From assembly GCF_016650635.1 (NCBI RefSeq), contig NZ_JAEKFI010000001.1:1240001-1304000 (forward strand): a stretch of 64,000 nucleotides of DNA, read 5' to 3'. The notes under the pieces are model-generated. The model did no database searches. It saw only the letters and a program-made list of their open reading frames with translations, and was not told where the DNA came from. A program made the position numbers and the translations under genes. Each line of letters starts with the position of its first letter. The first letter of the stretch is position 1. The DNA comes from Pseudomonas sp. TH43 (GTDB taxonomy: Bacteria > Pseudomonadota > Gammaproteobacteria > Pseudomonadales > Pseudomonadaceae). Positions 50,653 through 60,405 of the stretch are shown here, one piece after another.

Positions 50653-51801
50653 ATGCTTCAATCCCGTCACCTGCTCTCCGGCCTCGGACTCTCTCTGATG
50701 ATCGCCACCCTTTCCGCCAACGCGGCGGGCCTCAGCGCCGAACACAAAGCCTTCGGCAAAACCAATGACGGCACGCCCGTCGAGCAATACATCCTGCGCA
50801 ACAGCCACGGCATGCAAGCCACCGTCATCACCTACGGCGCGACCCTGCAATCGCTGAAAGTCGCCGACAAGCACGGCAAGTTCGATGACGTCGTGCTCGG
50901 TTTCGATGATGTGCAGGGCTATCAGAAAGGCACCGCGTACTTCGGCGCGACCATCGGCCGTTTCGGCAATCGCCTGGCCGAAGGTGCCTTTGAACTCGAC
51001 GGCAAGCGCTATCAAGTGCCGCAGAATGACAAGACCAATGCGCTGCACGGCGGCACACTGGGCTTCGACAAGAAAGTCTGGAAAGCGCAGGAAACCAAGG
51101 ACAAGGATTCGGTCGGCGTGACCCTGACCTATCTGTCGGCGGATGGTGAAATGGGCTTCCCCGGCAACCTCACCACCGAAGTGACCTATCGCCTCACCGA
51201 CAACAACGAACTGCGCATCGACTACAAAGCCAGCACCGACAAACCGACCGTGCTCAACCTGACCAACCACAGTTACTTCAACCTCGCCGGCGCCGGCAAT
51301 GGCGACATTCTCAAACAGGTCGCCACCCTGCACGCCAGCCACTACACGCCGGTGACGGCCAAGCTGATCCCGACCGGTGAACTGGCGCCAGTGGCCGGCA
51401 CACCGATGGACTTCAGCAAACCGACCGCGATCGGCACGCACATCAAGGCTGATCATCCGCAGCTGAAATTCGCTGAGCCGAAACAGGGTGGTTTCGATTT
51501 CAACTGGGCGCTGGATACCAAGGGCGACATCGGCAAAGTTGCTACTGAGGTGAGTGATCCGCAGTCCGGTCGTGTGCTGCAGTTGTTCACCACGGAACCC
51601 GGCGTGCAGTTCTACACCAGCAACTTCCTCGATGGCACGGTCAAGGGCAAGGGTGGCAAGGTGTATCCGCATTGGGGCGCGTTTACCCTTGAGACGCAGC
51701 ACTATCCGGACTCGCCGAATCAGCCGAACTTCCCGAGTACTCGACTGGATCCAGGGCAGGATTACACGCACAGCGTGGTGTTGAAGTTCTCCGCCAAATA
51801 A
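50653..51801 (+). CDS. galM: Periplasmic aldose 1-epimerase (galactose mutarotase)
   Basis: 382 residues with signal peptide MLQSRHLLSGLGLSLMIATL cut near ANAAG. The mutarotase fold is seen; the active-site His is in LNLTNHSYFNLAG and the catalytic Glu in FTLETQHYPDSPN; an earlier conserved segment is GRFGNRLAEGAFELDGKRY. It interconverts alpha and beta anomers of aldoses outside the cytoplasm. The signal peptide makes it unlike the cytoplasmic E. coli GalM. It stands alone. Confidence 0.92.
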   Translation: MLQSRHLLSGLGLSLMIATLSANAAGLSAEHKAFGKTNDGTPVEQYILRNSHGMQATVITYGATLQSLKVADKHGKFDDVVLGFDDVQGYQKGTAYFGATIGRFGNRLAEGAFELDGKRYQVPQNDKTNALHGGTLGFDKKVWKAQETKDKDSVGVTLTYLSADGEMGFPGNLTTEVTYRLTDNNELRIDYKASTDKPTVLNLTNHSYFNLAGAGNGDILKQVATLHASHYTPVTAKLIPTGELAPVAGTPMDFSKPTAIGTHIKADHPQLKFAEPKQGGFDFNWALDTKGDIGKVATEVSDPQSGRVLQLFTTEPGVQFYTSNFLDGTVKGKGGKVYPHWGAFTLETQHYPDSPNQPNFPSTRLDPGQDYTHSVVLKFSAK

Positions 51802-51808
51802 AAGCTGA

Positions 51809-51892
51809 AGATCAAAAGATCGCAGCCTGCGGCAGCTCCTACAGGGGGAAATCCGAACCTGAAGCAGGAGCTGCCGCAGGCTGCGATCTTTT
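51809..51892. repeat. REP palindrome, GATCGCAGCCTGCGGCAGCTCC type
   Basis: GATCGCAGCCTGCGGCAGCT and AGCTGCCGCAGGCTGCGATC are perfect inverse arms around about 30 bp. It lies after the galM stop and before the aldo/keto reductase. Confidence 0.88.
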
Positions 51893-51961
51893 TGCTTTTT
51901 GAACCCCTGGGCTATCCTGCTGCCCACTAAAGGTATCGACATTTTCAGCTAGGAGGTTTGC

Positions 51962-52783
51962 ATGCGTACCCTCGAATTGGCCGGCGTGCAGGTGCCGGTG
52001 ATTGGCCAGGGCACCTGGCGCATGGGTGAAGACCGCTCCGCCCACAAGCGTGAAGTCGCAGCCCTGCGCACGGGGATCGAGCTGGGCATGACCCTGATCG
52101 ACAGCGCCGAAATGTACGCCGAGGGCGGTGCCGAGACAGTGGTCGGCGAAGCCATTACCGGCCTGCGCGATCAGGTGTTTCTGGTCAGCAAGGTCTATCC
52201 GCACAACGCCAGTCGCAGGGGCATCGCGCAAGCCTGCGAGCGTAGCCTGCGTCGGCTCGACACCGATTACATTGATCTCTATCTGTTGCATTGGCGCGGC
52301 CAGTATCCGCTGGAGGAAACCGTCGAGGCCTTCGAACGCCTGCGCGAGGATGGCAAGATCGGCCGCTGGGGCGTGTCGAATTTTGATGTCGATGACCTGC
52401 AGGAACTGGCCAATCCGGCGTGCGCCACCAATCAGGTGCTCTACAACCTCGAAGAGCGCGGCATCGAATTCGATCTGTTGCCATGGTGCCAACAGCAGCG
52501 TATGCCGCTGATGGCCTACTGTCCGATCGGTCAGGGCGGCGCGATGCTGGCTGAACCGCTGCTGAACCAGATTGCCACTCGTCACGGCGTAACCCCCGCG
52601 CAGGTTTCGCTGGCGTGGATTCTGCGTCAGGATGGTGTGATTGCGATTCCCAAGGCTGTGCGACCGGAACACGTGCAACTCAATGCACAAGCGGCGCAGC
52701 TGCAACTGGAAGCCGGGGATCTGGCGGCGCTGGACCAGGCGTTTCAAGCGCCACAACGCAAGCAGCGGCTGGCCATGGTCTGA
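51962..52783 (+). CDS. Aldo/keto reductase
   Basis: 273 residues starting MRTLELAGVQVPVIGQGTWR after AGGAGG. The NADPH-dependent AKR tetrad: Asp and Tyr in TLIDSAEMYAEGGAE, Lys in VFLVSKVYPHN and His in LYLLHWRGQ. The C-terminal cofactor segment is IPKAVRPEHVQLNAQ. It reduces carbonyl compounds; the natural substrate is unknown. The DUF1810 gene follows by 28 nt, so it is probably cotranscribed. Confidence 0.92.
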   Translation: MRTLELAGVQVPVIGQGTWRMGEDRSAHKREVAALRTGIELGMTLIDSAEMYAEGGAETVVGEAITGLRDQVFLVSKVYPHNASRRGIAQACERSLRRLDTDYIDLYLLHWRGQYPLEETVEAFERLREDGKIGRWGVSNFDVDDLQELANPACATNQVLYNLEERGIEFDLLPWCQQQRMPLMAYCPIGQGGAMLAEPLLNQIATRHGVTPAQVSLAWILRQDGVIAIPKAVRPEHVQLNAQAAQLQLEAGDLAALDQAFQAPQRKQRLAMV

Positions 52784-52811
52784 GCCGCTGCCGACTGGCG
52801 AGGGCTTCGCG

Positions 52812-53282
52812 ATGAGAAGCACGGATCAGTACGACCCGTTCAACCTGCAACGTTTTGTTCAGGCCCAGGATCCGGTGTTCGAGCGCGTGCAACGCGAACT
52901 CGACGACGGCCGCAAACGCAGCCACTGGATGTGGTTCGTGTTCCCGCAGTTCGCCGGGCTGGGCGGCAGTGAAATGTCCCGGCGCTATGCGATCGGCGCG
53001 GCCGAGGAAGCCCAGGCCTATCTGGCGCATGAGTTGCTTGGCGCGCGGCTGCGCACGTGCACGCAGTTGGTGCTGAACGTGCAGCAACGTTCGATTGCAG
53101 AAATCTTTGGTCACCCGGATGACCTGAAATTCCACTCGTCAATGACGCTGTTCGCTCAGTTTGCCGCTGAAGACAGCCTCTTCCATCAGGCACTGGAACG
53201 TTACTTCCACGGCATTCTTGATGAGTGGACATTGCAGTTGCTTGACTCAAAACAGGCCCAGTTGCCCGCCGATCAGGGTTGA
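52812..53282 (+). CDS. DUF1810 family protein
   Basis: 156 residues from ATG 52812 ([20 protein letters not shown]). The family hallmark [20 protein letters not shown] and the following [19 protein letters not shown] and [17 protein letters not shown] are clear. Related folds have been linked to calpastatin-like or ADP-ribose chemistry, but the function is not settled. Its end overlaps the 3' end of the convergent DNA polymerase gene by 36 bp. Confidence 0.88.
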   Translation: MRSTDQYDPFNLQRFVQAQDPVFERVQRELDDGRKRSHWMWFVFPQFAGLGGSEMSRRYAIGAAEEAQAYLAHELLGARLRTCTQLVLNVQQRSIAEIFGHPDDLKFHSSMTLFAQFAAEDSLFHQALERYFHGILDEWTLQLLDSKQAQLPADQG

Positions 53283-55610
53283 GAAGTCGTCATCGACAAA
53301 CGGCAGAATCGCGTCTGCAATCGGTTGCAGTTGCCGGGTGATGTAGTGGTCGTAGTCGATGGCCGCGCGGCGCACTTCCAGCGGCTCCGGGCCAGCCAGG
53401 GTAATGACGTAGCTGATCCAGCCGCCGTTCTGGTATTGCCGTGGACGGCCGTGCTGCACGTTGTATTCGTCGGCCAGCCGTGCCGCGCGCACATGGGGCG
53501 GCACATTGCGTTCGTAATCGTCGAGAGTGCGGCGCAGGCGCTTGCGATAGATCAGTCGATCATCGAACTCGCCGGCCAACGTCTTGCGCACATAATCGCG
53601 CACGTAATCCTGATACGGCTTGCGCTGGAAAATCCGCTCGTAGAGTTCCTGCTGAAACTGCCGGGCCAACAGCGACCAGTCGGTACGTACGGTTTCCAGG
53701 CCTTTGTAGACCATTTCTTCCGTCCCATCGGCGCGGCTCACCAGCCCGGCATAGCGCTTCTTGCTGCCCTCCTCCGCGCCCCGAATGGTCGGCATCAGAA
53801 AGCGTTTGTAGTGCGTTTCGAACTGCAATTCCAGGACACTTTCCAGGCCGAACTCGTCCCGTACATGCTCGCGCCACCAATCGTTGACGTGCTTGACCAG
53901 TGCATGGCCAATCTCTGCGGCTTCTGCCTGGCCGTGGGGACGACGCAGCCAAACGAAGGTTGAATCGGTGTCGCCGTAGATCACCGCGTGCCCCTGCTCT
54001 TCGATCAGCTTGCGCGTGCGCAACATGATTTCGTGGCCGCGCAAAGTGATCGAGGAGGCCAATCGCGTATCGAAGAACCGGCAGCCGCTGGAACCGAGCA
54101 CGCCGTAGAAGGCGTTCATGATGATTTTCAGCGCTTGGGACAATGGCGCGTTGTGCTCGCGCTTGGCGGTCTCGCGACCTTCAGCCACCCGGGAGACGAT
54201 CGACGGCAGGCAATGCCGCGTGCGCGAGAACCGCGCGCCACGGAAGCCCGGCACCGAGTCGGTGTCGTCCGGGTGCTGCAAGCCTTCGATCAGCCCCACC
54301 GGGTCGATCAGAAAGGTGCGAATGATCGACGGATAAAGGCTTTTGTAGTCGAGCACCAGCACCGACTCGTAGAGCCCCGGGCGCGAGTCCATGACGAAGC
54401 CGCCGGGGCTGGCCTGCGGCGGATTAGTCCCCAGGTTCGGCGCGACAAAACCCTGGCGGTGCATCAACGGCATGTACAGGTGGGTGAACGCCGCCACCGA
54501 GCCACCGCTGCGATCCGCCGGCAGGCCGGTGACGCTGGCGCGCTCCAGCAGGAACGTCAGCAGTTCGGTCTTGGCGAAGATCCGCGTGACCAGTTCGCAG
54601 TCCTTGAGGTTGTACTTGGCCAGCGCCGGTTTGTCCTCGGCGAACATCCGATTGATTTCGTCCATGCGCTGATACGGCGTGTTGATGGCTTTGCCCTCGC
54701 CCAGCAGCGTCTGGGCGACGTTTTCCAGGCTGAACGAGGGAAAACTCCAGGTCGCCGAGCGCAGCGATTCAATGCCATCGATGATCAGCCGCCCCGCTGC
54801 CGAGGCGAAATAGTGATTGCGGCTGCCGTGCTCACGCCATTGCATCTCTTCACCGCCACGGCCGATCTTCAGCGGCACACCGAGACGCCGGGCATGTTCG
54901 TGGAGGATGCGCAGGTCGAACTGCACGACGTTCCAACCGATGATCGCGTCGGGGTCGTGCCGGGCGAACCAGTCGTTGAGTTTCTTCAGGATGAGCGTGC
55001 GCGAGTCGCAATATTCGAGATCGAAATCGACGATGCTGGCATCACCGTTCGCGGTGCCAAGCATGTACACCTGACGCTCGCCGCAGCCTTCCAGGGCGAT
55101 GGAATACAACTCACCGGTTTCGGTGGTTTCGATGTCGAGCGAGACCAGCCGCAGGTTCGGTCGGTAAGCCGGGGCGGGTTTGAGGTGTGCGTTGAGCAAA
55201 ACCCCGTCGGCATCGGGCGTGCCGCTAAAAAACACCGGGGCGGTGATGAAACGCTCCATCAGATAGCGCTCAGGCGGGCGCACATCGGCTTCGTAGACGT
55301 CGACACCCGCGCGATTGAGCGCTGTTTCCAGGCGCATCAACTGACCATGTTGCTGGCAATACAAGCCGAGCACCGGGCGATGCTCGAAATCCTGCAGGGC
55401 CAACGGGCGCAGTTCGACGTTCTTTTCATCGTGCAGCAGGCGTTCAGCCGCTGCGCGCTGCTCGGCGGGGATAAACGCCACCGACGGCTGATGCGGCAAG
55501 CGCACACGGCGCGGCCCGGCGTCAGTCGCCAGCCAGAACTCGACTTCGGTGCCGACCGGCGTATCGCGCCAATGCCGGGTCAGGACGAAGCCCTGCGGTA
55601 AATCCACCAC
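53247..55610 (-). CDS. polB: DNA polymerase II (family B)
   Basis: 787 residues starting [20 protein letters not shown]. The 3'-5' exonuclease comes first ([19 protein letters not shown] and [12 protein letters not shown]). The polymerase motifs follow: A in [16 protein letters not shown] in [16 protein letters not shown] and C in [11 protein letters not shown]. The [10 protein letters not shown] segment and C-terminal thumb are present. It serves SOS and stress replication restart. It converges on and overlaps DUF1810. Confidence 0.96.
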   Translation of the reverse strand: MVDLPQGFVLTRHWRDTPVGTEVEFWLATDAGPRRVRLPHQPSVAFIPAEQRAAAERLLHDEKNVELRPLALQDFEHRPVLGLYCQQHGQLMRLETALNRAGVDVYEADVRPPERYLMERFITAPVFFSGTPDADGVLLNAHLKPAPAYRPNLRLVSLDIETTETGELYSIALEGCGERQVYMLGTANGDASIVDFDLEYCDSRTLILKKLNDWFARHDPDAIIGWNVVQFDLRILHEHARRLGVPLKIGRGGEEMQWREHGSRNHYFASAAGRLIIDGIESLRSATWSFPSFSLENVAQTLLGEGKAINTPYQRMDEINRMFAEDKPALAKYNLKDCELVTRIFAKTELLTFLLERASVTGLPADRSGGSVAAFTHLYMPLMHRQGFVAPNLGTNPPQASPGGFVMDSRPGLYESVLVLDYKSLYPSIIRTFLIDPVGLIEGLQHPDDTDSVPGFRGARFSRTRHCLPSIVSRVAEGRETAKREHNAPLSQALKIIMNAFYGVLGSSGCRFFDTRLASSITLRGHEIMLRTRKLIEEQGHAVIYGDTDSTFVWLRRPHGQAEAAEIGHALVKHVNDWWREHVRDEFGLESVLELQFETHYKRFLMPTIRGAEEGSKKRYAGLVSRADGTEEMVYKGLETVRTDWSLLARQFQQELYERIFQRKPYQDYVRDYVRKTLAGEFDDRLIYRKRLRRTLDDYERNVPPHVRAARLADEYNVQHGRPRQYQNGGWISYVITLAGPEPLEVRRAAIDYDHYITRQLQPIADAILPFVDDDFSTLIGGQLGLF

Positions 55611-55685
55611 TGCAACCTCGGGAAACTGAATCTGGTGCGCATTCTACGCTGCCCCTTCATCGCCCGCGTTTTCAGTTTGGAATAC

Positions 55686-56244
55686 TTTGTGGTGAGAGGG
55701 ATTATCTGGGATGAAGGGATTTCTCTGGGATGAGGGGATTTATCTGGATGAGAGGATTTCTCTGGGATGAGGGGATTTATCTGGATGAGAGGATTTCTCT
55801 GGGATGAGGGGATTTATCTAGATGAGAGGATTTCTCTGGGATGAGGGGATTTATCTGGATGAGAGGATTTCTCTGGGATGAGGGGATTTATCTGGATGAG
55901 AGGATTTCTCTGGGATGAGGGGATTTATCTGGATGAGAGGATTTCTCTGGGATGAGGGGATTTATCTGGATGAGAGGATTTCTCTGGGATGAGGGGATTT
56001 ATCTGTGGCGAGGGGATTTATCCCCGTTGGGTTGCGAAGCAGCCCCAAAACCATCCGACACGGTGTATCAGGAAAACCCGGTTGTCTGTTTTTGGGCCCG
56101 CTGCGCAGGCCAACGGGGATAAATCCCCTCACCACAGATAAATCCCCTCATCCCAGATAAATCCCCTCACCACAGATAAATCCCCTCATCCCAGATAAAC
56201 CCCCTAACCACAGATAAATCCTCTCATCACAGATAAATCCCCTT
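55686..56244. repeat. Inverted tandem arrays around a REP palindrome (about 560 bp)
   Basis: Left arm: seven perfect or near-perfect 37-bp units, each GGGATGAGGGGATTTATCT plus GGATGAGAGGATTTCTCT, starting 55727, 55764, 55801, 55838, 55875, 55912, 55949, and a partial one at 55986. Middle (about 56005-56140): a REP palindrome of the TGTGGCGAGGGGATTTATCC family. Right arm (to 56244): about six units of AGATAAATCCCCTCATCCC or AGATAAATCCCCTCACCAC. The right arm is the inverse of the left. The whole lies in the gap between polB and the CBS gene. Confidence 0.93.
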
Positions 56245-56387
56245 GCCATAGGTTCATCTTTCACCGAGTGATGGGCATTTTGTTTGGAAATGACGTTTTT
56301 TGCGTGTTATCTGCCGCTTTGCCACCTTGCTCTGTACGTCAGCGTCTACGATGCTTGGATAACAACGACAACACCTGAGTAACCGCC

Positions 56388-56828
56388 ATGAAGACCGTCG
56401 CCCAACTGCTCAAGCTCAAAGATCAGAAAAATCAGGAAGTGCACCAGATCAAACCTGATCACATGGTGCTCGAAGCACTGATGAAGATGGCCGAGAAGAA
56501 CGTCGGCGCCTTGCTGGTGGTAGAAGACGACAAAGTGGTAGGCATCATCAGTGAACGCGATTACGCGCGCAAACTGGTGCTGCATGGCCGCTCATCGGTG
56601 GGCACGCCGGTTCGCGACATCATGGTGGCGAACGTGATCACCGTGGACACCCACCAGACCGTCGACACCTGTCTGGGCATCATGTCCGACAAACGCCTGC
56701 GTCACTTGCCGGTGGTGGAGAACGGCAAGTTGATCGGCTTGCTGTCGATTGGTGACCTGGTCAAGGAAGCGATTGCCGAACAGGCCGAGCTGATCAAACA
56801 GCTGGAGCAGTACATCCGCGGGGAATAA
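56388..56828 (+). CDS. CBS-domain protein
   Basis: 146 residues starting MKTVAQLLKLKDQKNQEVHQ. Two CBS domains: the first has ALLVVEDDKVVGIISERDYA, the second RDIMVANVITVDTHQTVD with HLPVVENGKLIGLLSIGDLV. Such CBS pairs bind adenosine nucleotides and sense energy or stress state. No partner enzyme is fused. The gene is monocistronic. Confidence 0.92.
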   Translation: MKTVAQLLKLKDQKNQEVHQIKPDHMVLEALMKMAEKNVGALLVVEDDKVVGIISERDYARKLVLHGRSSVGTPVRDIMVANVITVDTHQTVDTCLGIMSDKRLRHLPVVENGKLIGLLSIGDLVKEAIAEQAELIKQLEQYIRGE

Positions 56829-56839
56829 ATCGCAAAACA

Positions 56840-56967
56840 CTGTGGCGAGGGGATTTAGCGAGGCGTCGCACCGCCCCGATGGACTGCGCAGCAGGCCCTG
56901 TTTCTTTGGGGGTGCTTCGCGCCCCATCGGGGCGGTGCGACGCTTCGCTAAATCCCCTCGCCACAGG
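56840..56967. repeat. REP palindrome, TGTGGCGAGGGGATTTAGCG type
   Basis: CTGTGGCGAGGGGATTTAGC and GCTAAATCCCCTCGCCACAG are inverse ends, with an inner GCGTCGCACCGCCCCGATGG and its inverse. The element is a variant of the family in the ampC array, with TTAGCG instead of TTATCC in the arm. Confidence 0.88.
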
Positions 56968-56998
56968 GCTCACTCCTGCATTTGGTTGTGTGGTGGGT

Positions 56999-57622
56999 TC
57001 AGGCTGGCCAATGCCGGGCAAACACCGGAGCCAACACCGGGTGCCGGTCAATCCTTTGCAACCACGCATAAAACCCCGGCCGCGTCTGGCGCAAGTGCTC
57101 GCGGCTGCCGGCCCAGCGCGTCACCACGGCTGCCAGCACGTCCAGCGCCCCCGGCGTTTCGTCGTCCAGGTACAACTCGGCGGAAAATTGGTCGGCAAAC
57201 ACCTCCCAGCTCCAGTGCAAGCGCTCTCGGGCGCCGGCCATCAGGTTCTGCCGTGACGCTTCGTCAGGCATCAGCAACCAGCGCTCTGGATAGTCGATAA
57301 CGCCAATCGCCGCGTAGCAATTGCTGACGATGTAGACCAGACCGCGAATGGCCTGGTCGCGGTCCAGTGGATTGTCTGGCAGTAGGCCGGACTTGGGAAA
57401 CGCCAGACCCAGGTGAATCAGAATGGCCGCGCTCTCGGTCAGCGCACTGCCATCGGGCAGTTGCAGGGTCGGGATCTGCTTCAGCGGATTGAGTTGCGCC
57501 AATGCGTCAGCAGCTTCGGCACTGGCTTCGGTATCGATAAAGCGGTAGGCAATCTGGCACAGCTCCAGCGCCGCTTCGATGGCGGCTGCGCCTGAATTGC
57601 GATGTCCGTAGAGCTGATACAT
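56999..57622 (-). CDS. Glutathione S-transferase family protein
   Basis: 207 residues from ATG 57622 (MYQLYGHRNSGAAAIEAALE) after GGGGGAG. The thioredoxin-like N-domain contains LNPLKQIPTLQLPDGSALTE, the ESAAI glutathione-binding motif being clear. The helical C-domain ends FYAWLQRIDRHPVLAPVFAR. It conjugates or reduces electrophiles with glutathione. A longer frame upstream is unlikely. Confidence 0.9.
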   Translation of the reverse strand: MYQLYGHRNSGAAAIEAALELCQIAYRFIDTEASAEAADALAQLNPLKQIPTLQLPDGSALTESAAILIHLGLAFPKSGLLPDNPLDRDQAIRGLVYIVSNCYAAIGVIDYPERWLLMPDEASRQNLMAGARERLHWSWEVFADQFSAELYLDDETPGALDVLAAVVTRWAGSREHLRQTRPGFYAWLQRIDRHPVLAPVFARHWPA

Positions 57623-57916
57623 GACTCCCCCTTCTCTATTGATGACCTGCGACGTTTCGCTGAATCCCCTCACCACAAAAGTCACACGCCACAGAATAGA
57701 TGGCTGCTGTCCGGATGTAGAAATTTCTTGGCTGTGTATCCGTTTTGGCACGAATTTCCCATGCACTCGCCACTTGCGAATTCAACCCTCGCGAAACAGC
57801 GCTTACGGTGCCCATCCCGCACCAAGAGCAATCATCGAACGCTATCCGCGTTCTTGTAAGGTGCGATACCGAACCAAAAGTTCGCGTATCCGAGCTGGCA
57901 ACAAGGAGTTCACCGC

Positions 57917-58024
57917 GTGAATCTTCAATCGTTCTGCCGCATCACTGCCTTTGCATCTCTTTACGCCAACAGCCGAGTTCATCTGAACAGCACCGGCCAC
58001 CTGCGCGTTTACTGTATTACCTAA
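57917..58024 (+). CDS. Short ORF (35 aa)
   Basis: GTG start preceded by AAGGAG at 8 nt spacing. It reads MNLQSFCRITAFASLYANSR then VHLNSTGHLRVYCIT and stops with TAA. Two cysteines, no acidic residues and a basic character. It is 13 nt before the terminator hairpin, which argues that this is a real translated unit or an sRNA with an ORF. The function is unknown. Confidence 0.5.
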   Translation: MNLQSFCRITAFASLYANSRVHLNSTGHLRVYCIT

Positions 58025-58036
58025 CCCAATACCCCC

Positions 58037-58092
58037 ACTGTGCTCGGCGATGAGTTATTCACCGAGCGCACAGTCTTATTTATTTTTTAAAT
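58037..58092 (+). terminator. Rho-independent terminator of the 57.9-kb transcript
   Basis: ACTGTGCTCGG, a 14-nt loop and CCGAGCGCACAGT pair with a small bulge, followed by CTTATTTATTTTTTAAA. This is the clearest terminator in the 1.2-kb gap between the GST and tonB. Confidence 0.85.
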
Positions 58093-58550
58093 ACAACGCT
58101 GAATATCATTGCGCGAGCCATGCACTAATCAGTCTTCAGCTGGATTGTCAGACAATAACTTCAGCTATTTTATATTTGCACCAAAACTGCACCAACGACT
58201 GTAACTAAACAAAGATTCAGGCATTGATTTCATTTAAACAAGAACAAGGAACAGCCGCTGTGACCCGCTAAAACATTGACCCGCACCAAATCAGTCCGCC
58301 GCGCACCAGCAAGTGCCCCGACTGACACGAGAATTGCCGCTCTGCCTCGCCAATCCGCGAGATAGAGGGCACGGCCAGACTCGCCCTGAAAAAAGCCGCT
58401 GCGTACGCGGCGACGGGATTGTATGCGCCGAAGATAAACAGGCCAGCCAACGAAACTTATATAAATGCGACATGGGTAACATCAATGAAATAACCCACCT
58501 ACATTCCAGCAACATTTGGCACAGCGGTTGCAAAACACAATTCGAGAAGT
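58093..58550. other. Gene-free AT-rich stretch
   Basis: About 460 bp with no convincing coding frame on either strand. Its AT content is high near 58090-58260 compared with the flanking genes. The only structure seen is a possible stem near 58310-58375 between GTGCCCCGA and complementary bases. The preceding 57623-57830 also shows no gene and contains a REP fragment (GAATCCCCTCACCACA). Confidence 0.5.
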
Positions 58551-58627
58551 CTGCGATCTGTTGACCTTGATCTGATCTTGATCATTTAAAACAAAATCAA
58601 CAGATCGCAGCCTGCGGCAGCTCCTAC
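58551..58627. repeat. REP palindrome, GATCTGTTGA / TCAACAGATCGCAGCCTGCG type
   Basis: CTGCGATCTGTTGACCTTGA pairs with the TCAACAGATCGCAG part of the right arm, which continues to GGCAGCTCCTAC. One outer arm is missing, so this is a partial member of the GTAGGAGCTGC family. Confidence 0.75.
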
Positions 58628-58827
58628 CTATAGAACAACACCAGGGAATGGGTAATGAACCGACGAAGTCGATGGCGCTGAGCCATTAAGTTGCACAAGC
58701 CTTGTTAACCGGATAGTTCAACTATCGGCTTCTGCACACCCAAAAGAAAGTTACACCCATCCACTCGAACATGACCCACATGTTCGGACGGCACCTTATT
58801 GCCCTTCATCAACCCGAGGGAGCTTTA

Positions 58828-59651
58828 ATGAACGATGCGGTAAAGCACAGAACCCTGCCGGGGTTGTTACGGGACGCGCCGATCCCGCCAACTTCGGGCA
58901 GGCCGGCCTTTAAAGCCAATACCTCGCAACCGGGTGGTTTGAATAAACAGCAAATGGTTTTGCTGGTTGCCGTGTCGGCGCTGATACACGGCGGCGCCTG
59001 GTGGTTTCTCCAGCAGGGTAAAACCGAGCCGTTGCCGACGCCGCCGCAGATTCCGGAAATGACCGTCGAGTTGACCAGTCCGACGCCACCGGCACCGCCG
59101 ACGCCGGAACCACCGCCGCCGCCCCCGCCTCCACCGCCGCCCGAACCCGAACAACCGGTGGAAGACGAGGATGCGGTCAAGCCGCCGCCAAAACCGGTGG
59201 AAAAGCCCAAGCCAATCGAAAAACCAAAACCGGTCGAGAAACCCAAACCGGTGAAAAAGCCGAGCCGCCGAAAGCCCCGCCCGCCCCGGCACAACCGGCA
59301 GCCCCAGCGGCACCGGCGACACCGAGCGCACCACCGGCTCCCGCGGCGGCCCCGGGCCCGGTCAAGGAATCGGCGGCGATTTCCGGTCTCGCCAGCCTCG
59401 GCAACCCGCCGCCGGAATACCCGTCGCTGGCGTTGCGGCGCAACTGGGAAGGCAGCGTGGTGCTGCGCATTCAAGTGCTGGCCAACGGTCGTGCAGGTTC
59501 AGTGACCGTGACCAAATCCAGCGGCAAGCCGCAACTGGATGAAGCCGCCGTCGCCGCCGTGAAGAACTGGAAGTTTATTCCGGCCAAACGCGGTGACACA
59601 CCGATTGACGGCTTCGCCACCCAGACCATCGATTTCAAATTGCCGCAATAA
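58828..59651 (+). pseudogene. tonB: Energy transducer TonB with apparent frameshift
   Basis: Starts MNDAVKHRTLPGLLRDAPIP at 58828 after GAGGGAG. A membrane helix with the SxxxH motif (SALIHGGAWWFL) and a Pro/Lys-rich linker follow. Around 59251-59259 (GTGAAAAAG) the correct frame changes: the initial frame runs on as basic nonsense to a stop at 59505, but the other frame gives KESAAISGLASLGNPPPEYP and the TonB C-domain GSVVLRIQVLANGRAGSVTV to FKLPQ at 59651. One more A in the A5 run would restore a 274-residue TonB. Either a sequencing error, a real mutation, or a -1 shift. It precedes exbB by 49 nt. Confidence 0.85.
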
Positions 59652-59700
59652 CCGAACGCTCAATCAACGCACAACCGAATAACGCAAGCGAGGTATCACC

Positions 59701-60405
59701 ATGAACGATTTGTCTTCGATGATTGTCCCCGGCGTGCTCTGGGGTCTGGTGCTGTTTTCCGTGGTCAGTTGGGCGATCCTGCTGGTCAAATCGGCGCAAT
59801 ACCTGCGCCAGAAAGCGCAGAACAAACAGTTCAGCAAAGCCTTCTGGGGCGCGCCGGATCTGCTCACTGCCGCCGAACACGCCAGCCAGTATCCGGGCTC
59901 GCTGGCGCGCATCGCCAGCAGCGGTTTCGAAGCCCTGCTGGTGGAAGATTCGCCGCGCACCACGCAACAACTGGCGCACACCATCAACCGCTCGGATCGA
60001 CTGGAGCGTAACTTGCGCCAGCAGATCCAGAAGGAACGCCGCTCGCTGGAAAACGGCCAGGCGATCCTCGCCAGTATTGGCAGCACCGCGCCGTTCATTG
60101 GTCTGTTCGGCACCGTGTGGGGAATCATGGAAGCGCTGAAAAGCATCGGCGAAACCGGTTCGGCCAGCCTTGAAGCGGTCGCCGGGCCCATCGGCCACGC
60201 GCTGATCGCTACTGGCGTCGGCATCGCCGTCGCGGTACCGGCGGTGCTGATTTACAACTTCTTCCTGCGTCGTCTGAAACTCGCCTCGGCGGACATGGAC
60301 GACTTCGCCCACGACTTTGACGCCCTCGCCTCGCGCAGTGCGTTTTCCATCAGCCGCCAAGCCATTGCCAGCAAAACCACAGCCGCCGTGCGGGAGGCCA
60401 GCTGA
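59701..60405 (+). CDS. exbB: TonB system transport protein ExbB (MotA/TolQ/ExbB family)
   Basis: 234 residues starting MNDLSSMIVPGVLWGLVLFS. Three membrane helices: the first near 10-30, then ILASIGSTAPFIGLFGTVWG (helix 2, typical family motif) and AVAGPIGHALIATGVGIAVA (helix 3). With ExbD it forms the proton-driven motor for TonB. It overlaps exbD by one nucleotide (TGATG). Confidence 0.93.
   Translation: MNDLSSMIVPGVLWGLVLFSVVSWAILLVKSAQYLRQKAQNKQFSKAFWGAPDLLTAAEHASQYPGSLARIASSGFEALLVEDSPRTTQQLAHTINRSDRLERNLRQQIQKERRSLENGQAILASIGSTAPFIGLFGTVWGIMEALKSIGETGSASLEAVAGPIGHALIATGVGIAVAVPAVLIYNFFLRRLKLASADMDDFAHDFDALASRSAFSISRQAIASKTTAAVREAS

Larger units (their letters stand above)
57860..58092 (+). 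ncRNA. Candidate small RNA / short mRNA with strong terminator
   Basis: A transcript of roughly 220-230 nt is suggested by a plausible -10 (TTGTAAGGT near 57847), a 35-codon ORF with a good ribosome site and a strong terminator at 58037. The size and layout (short ORF inside a small RNA) recall PhrS of P. aeruginosa, but no ANR box was seen and I cannot compare sequences. The 5' end is an estimate. Confidence 0.45.

Noticed and set aside
55686..56244. CRISPR array
   Set aside because: The units are directly adjacent with no unique spacers, and no cas genes are near.
58828..59505. tonB taken as a 225-residue protein in one frame
   Set aside because: After 59260 this frame becomes Arg-rich nonsense, while the TonB C-terminal domain is in the next frame.
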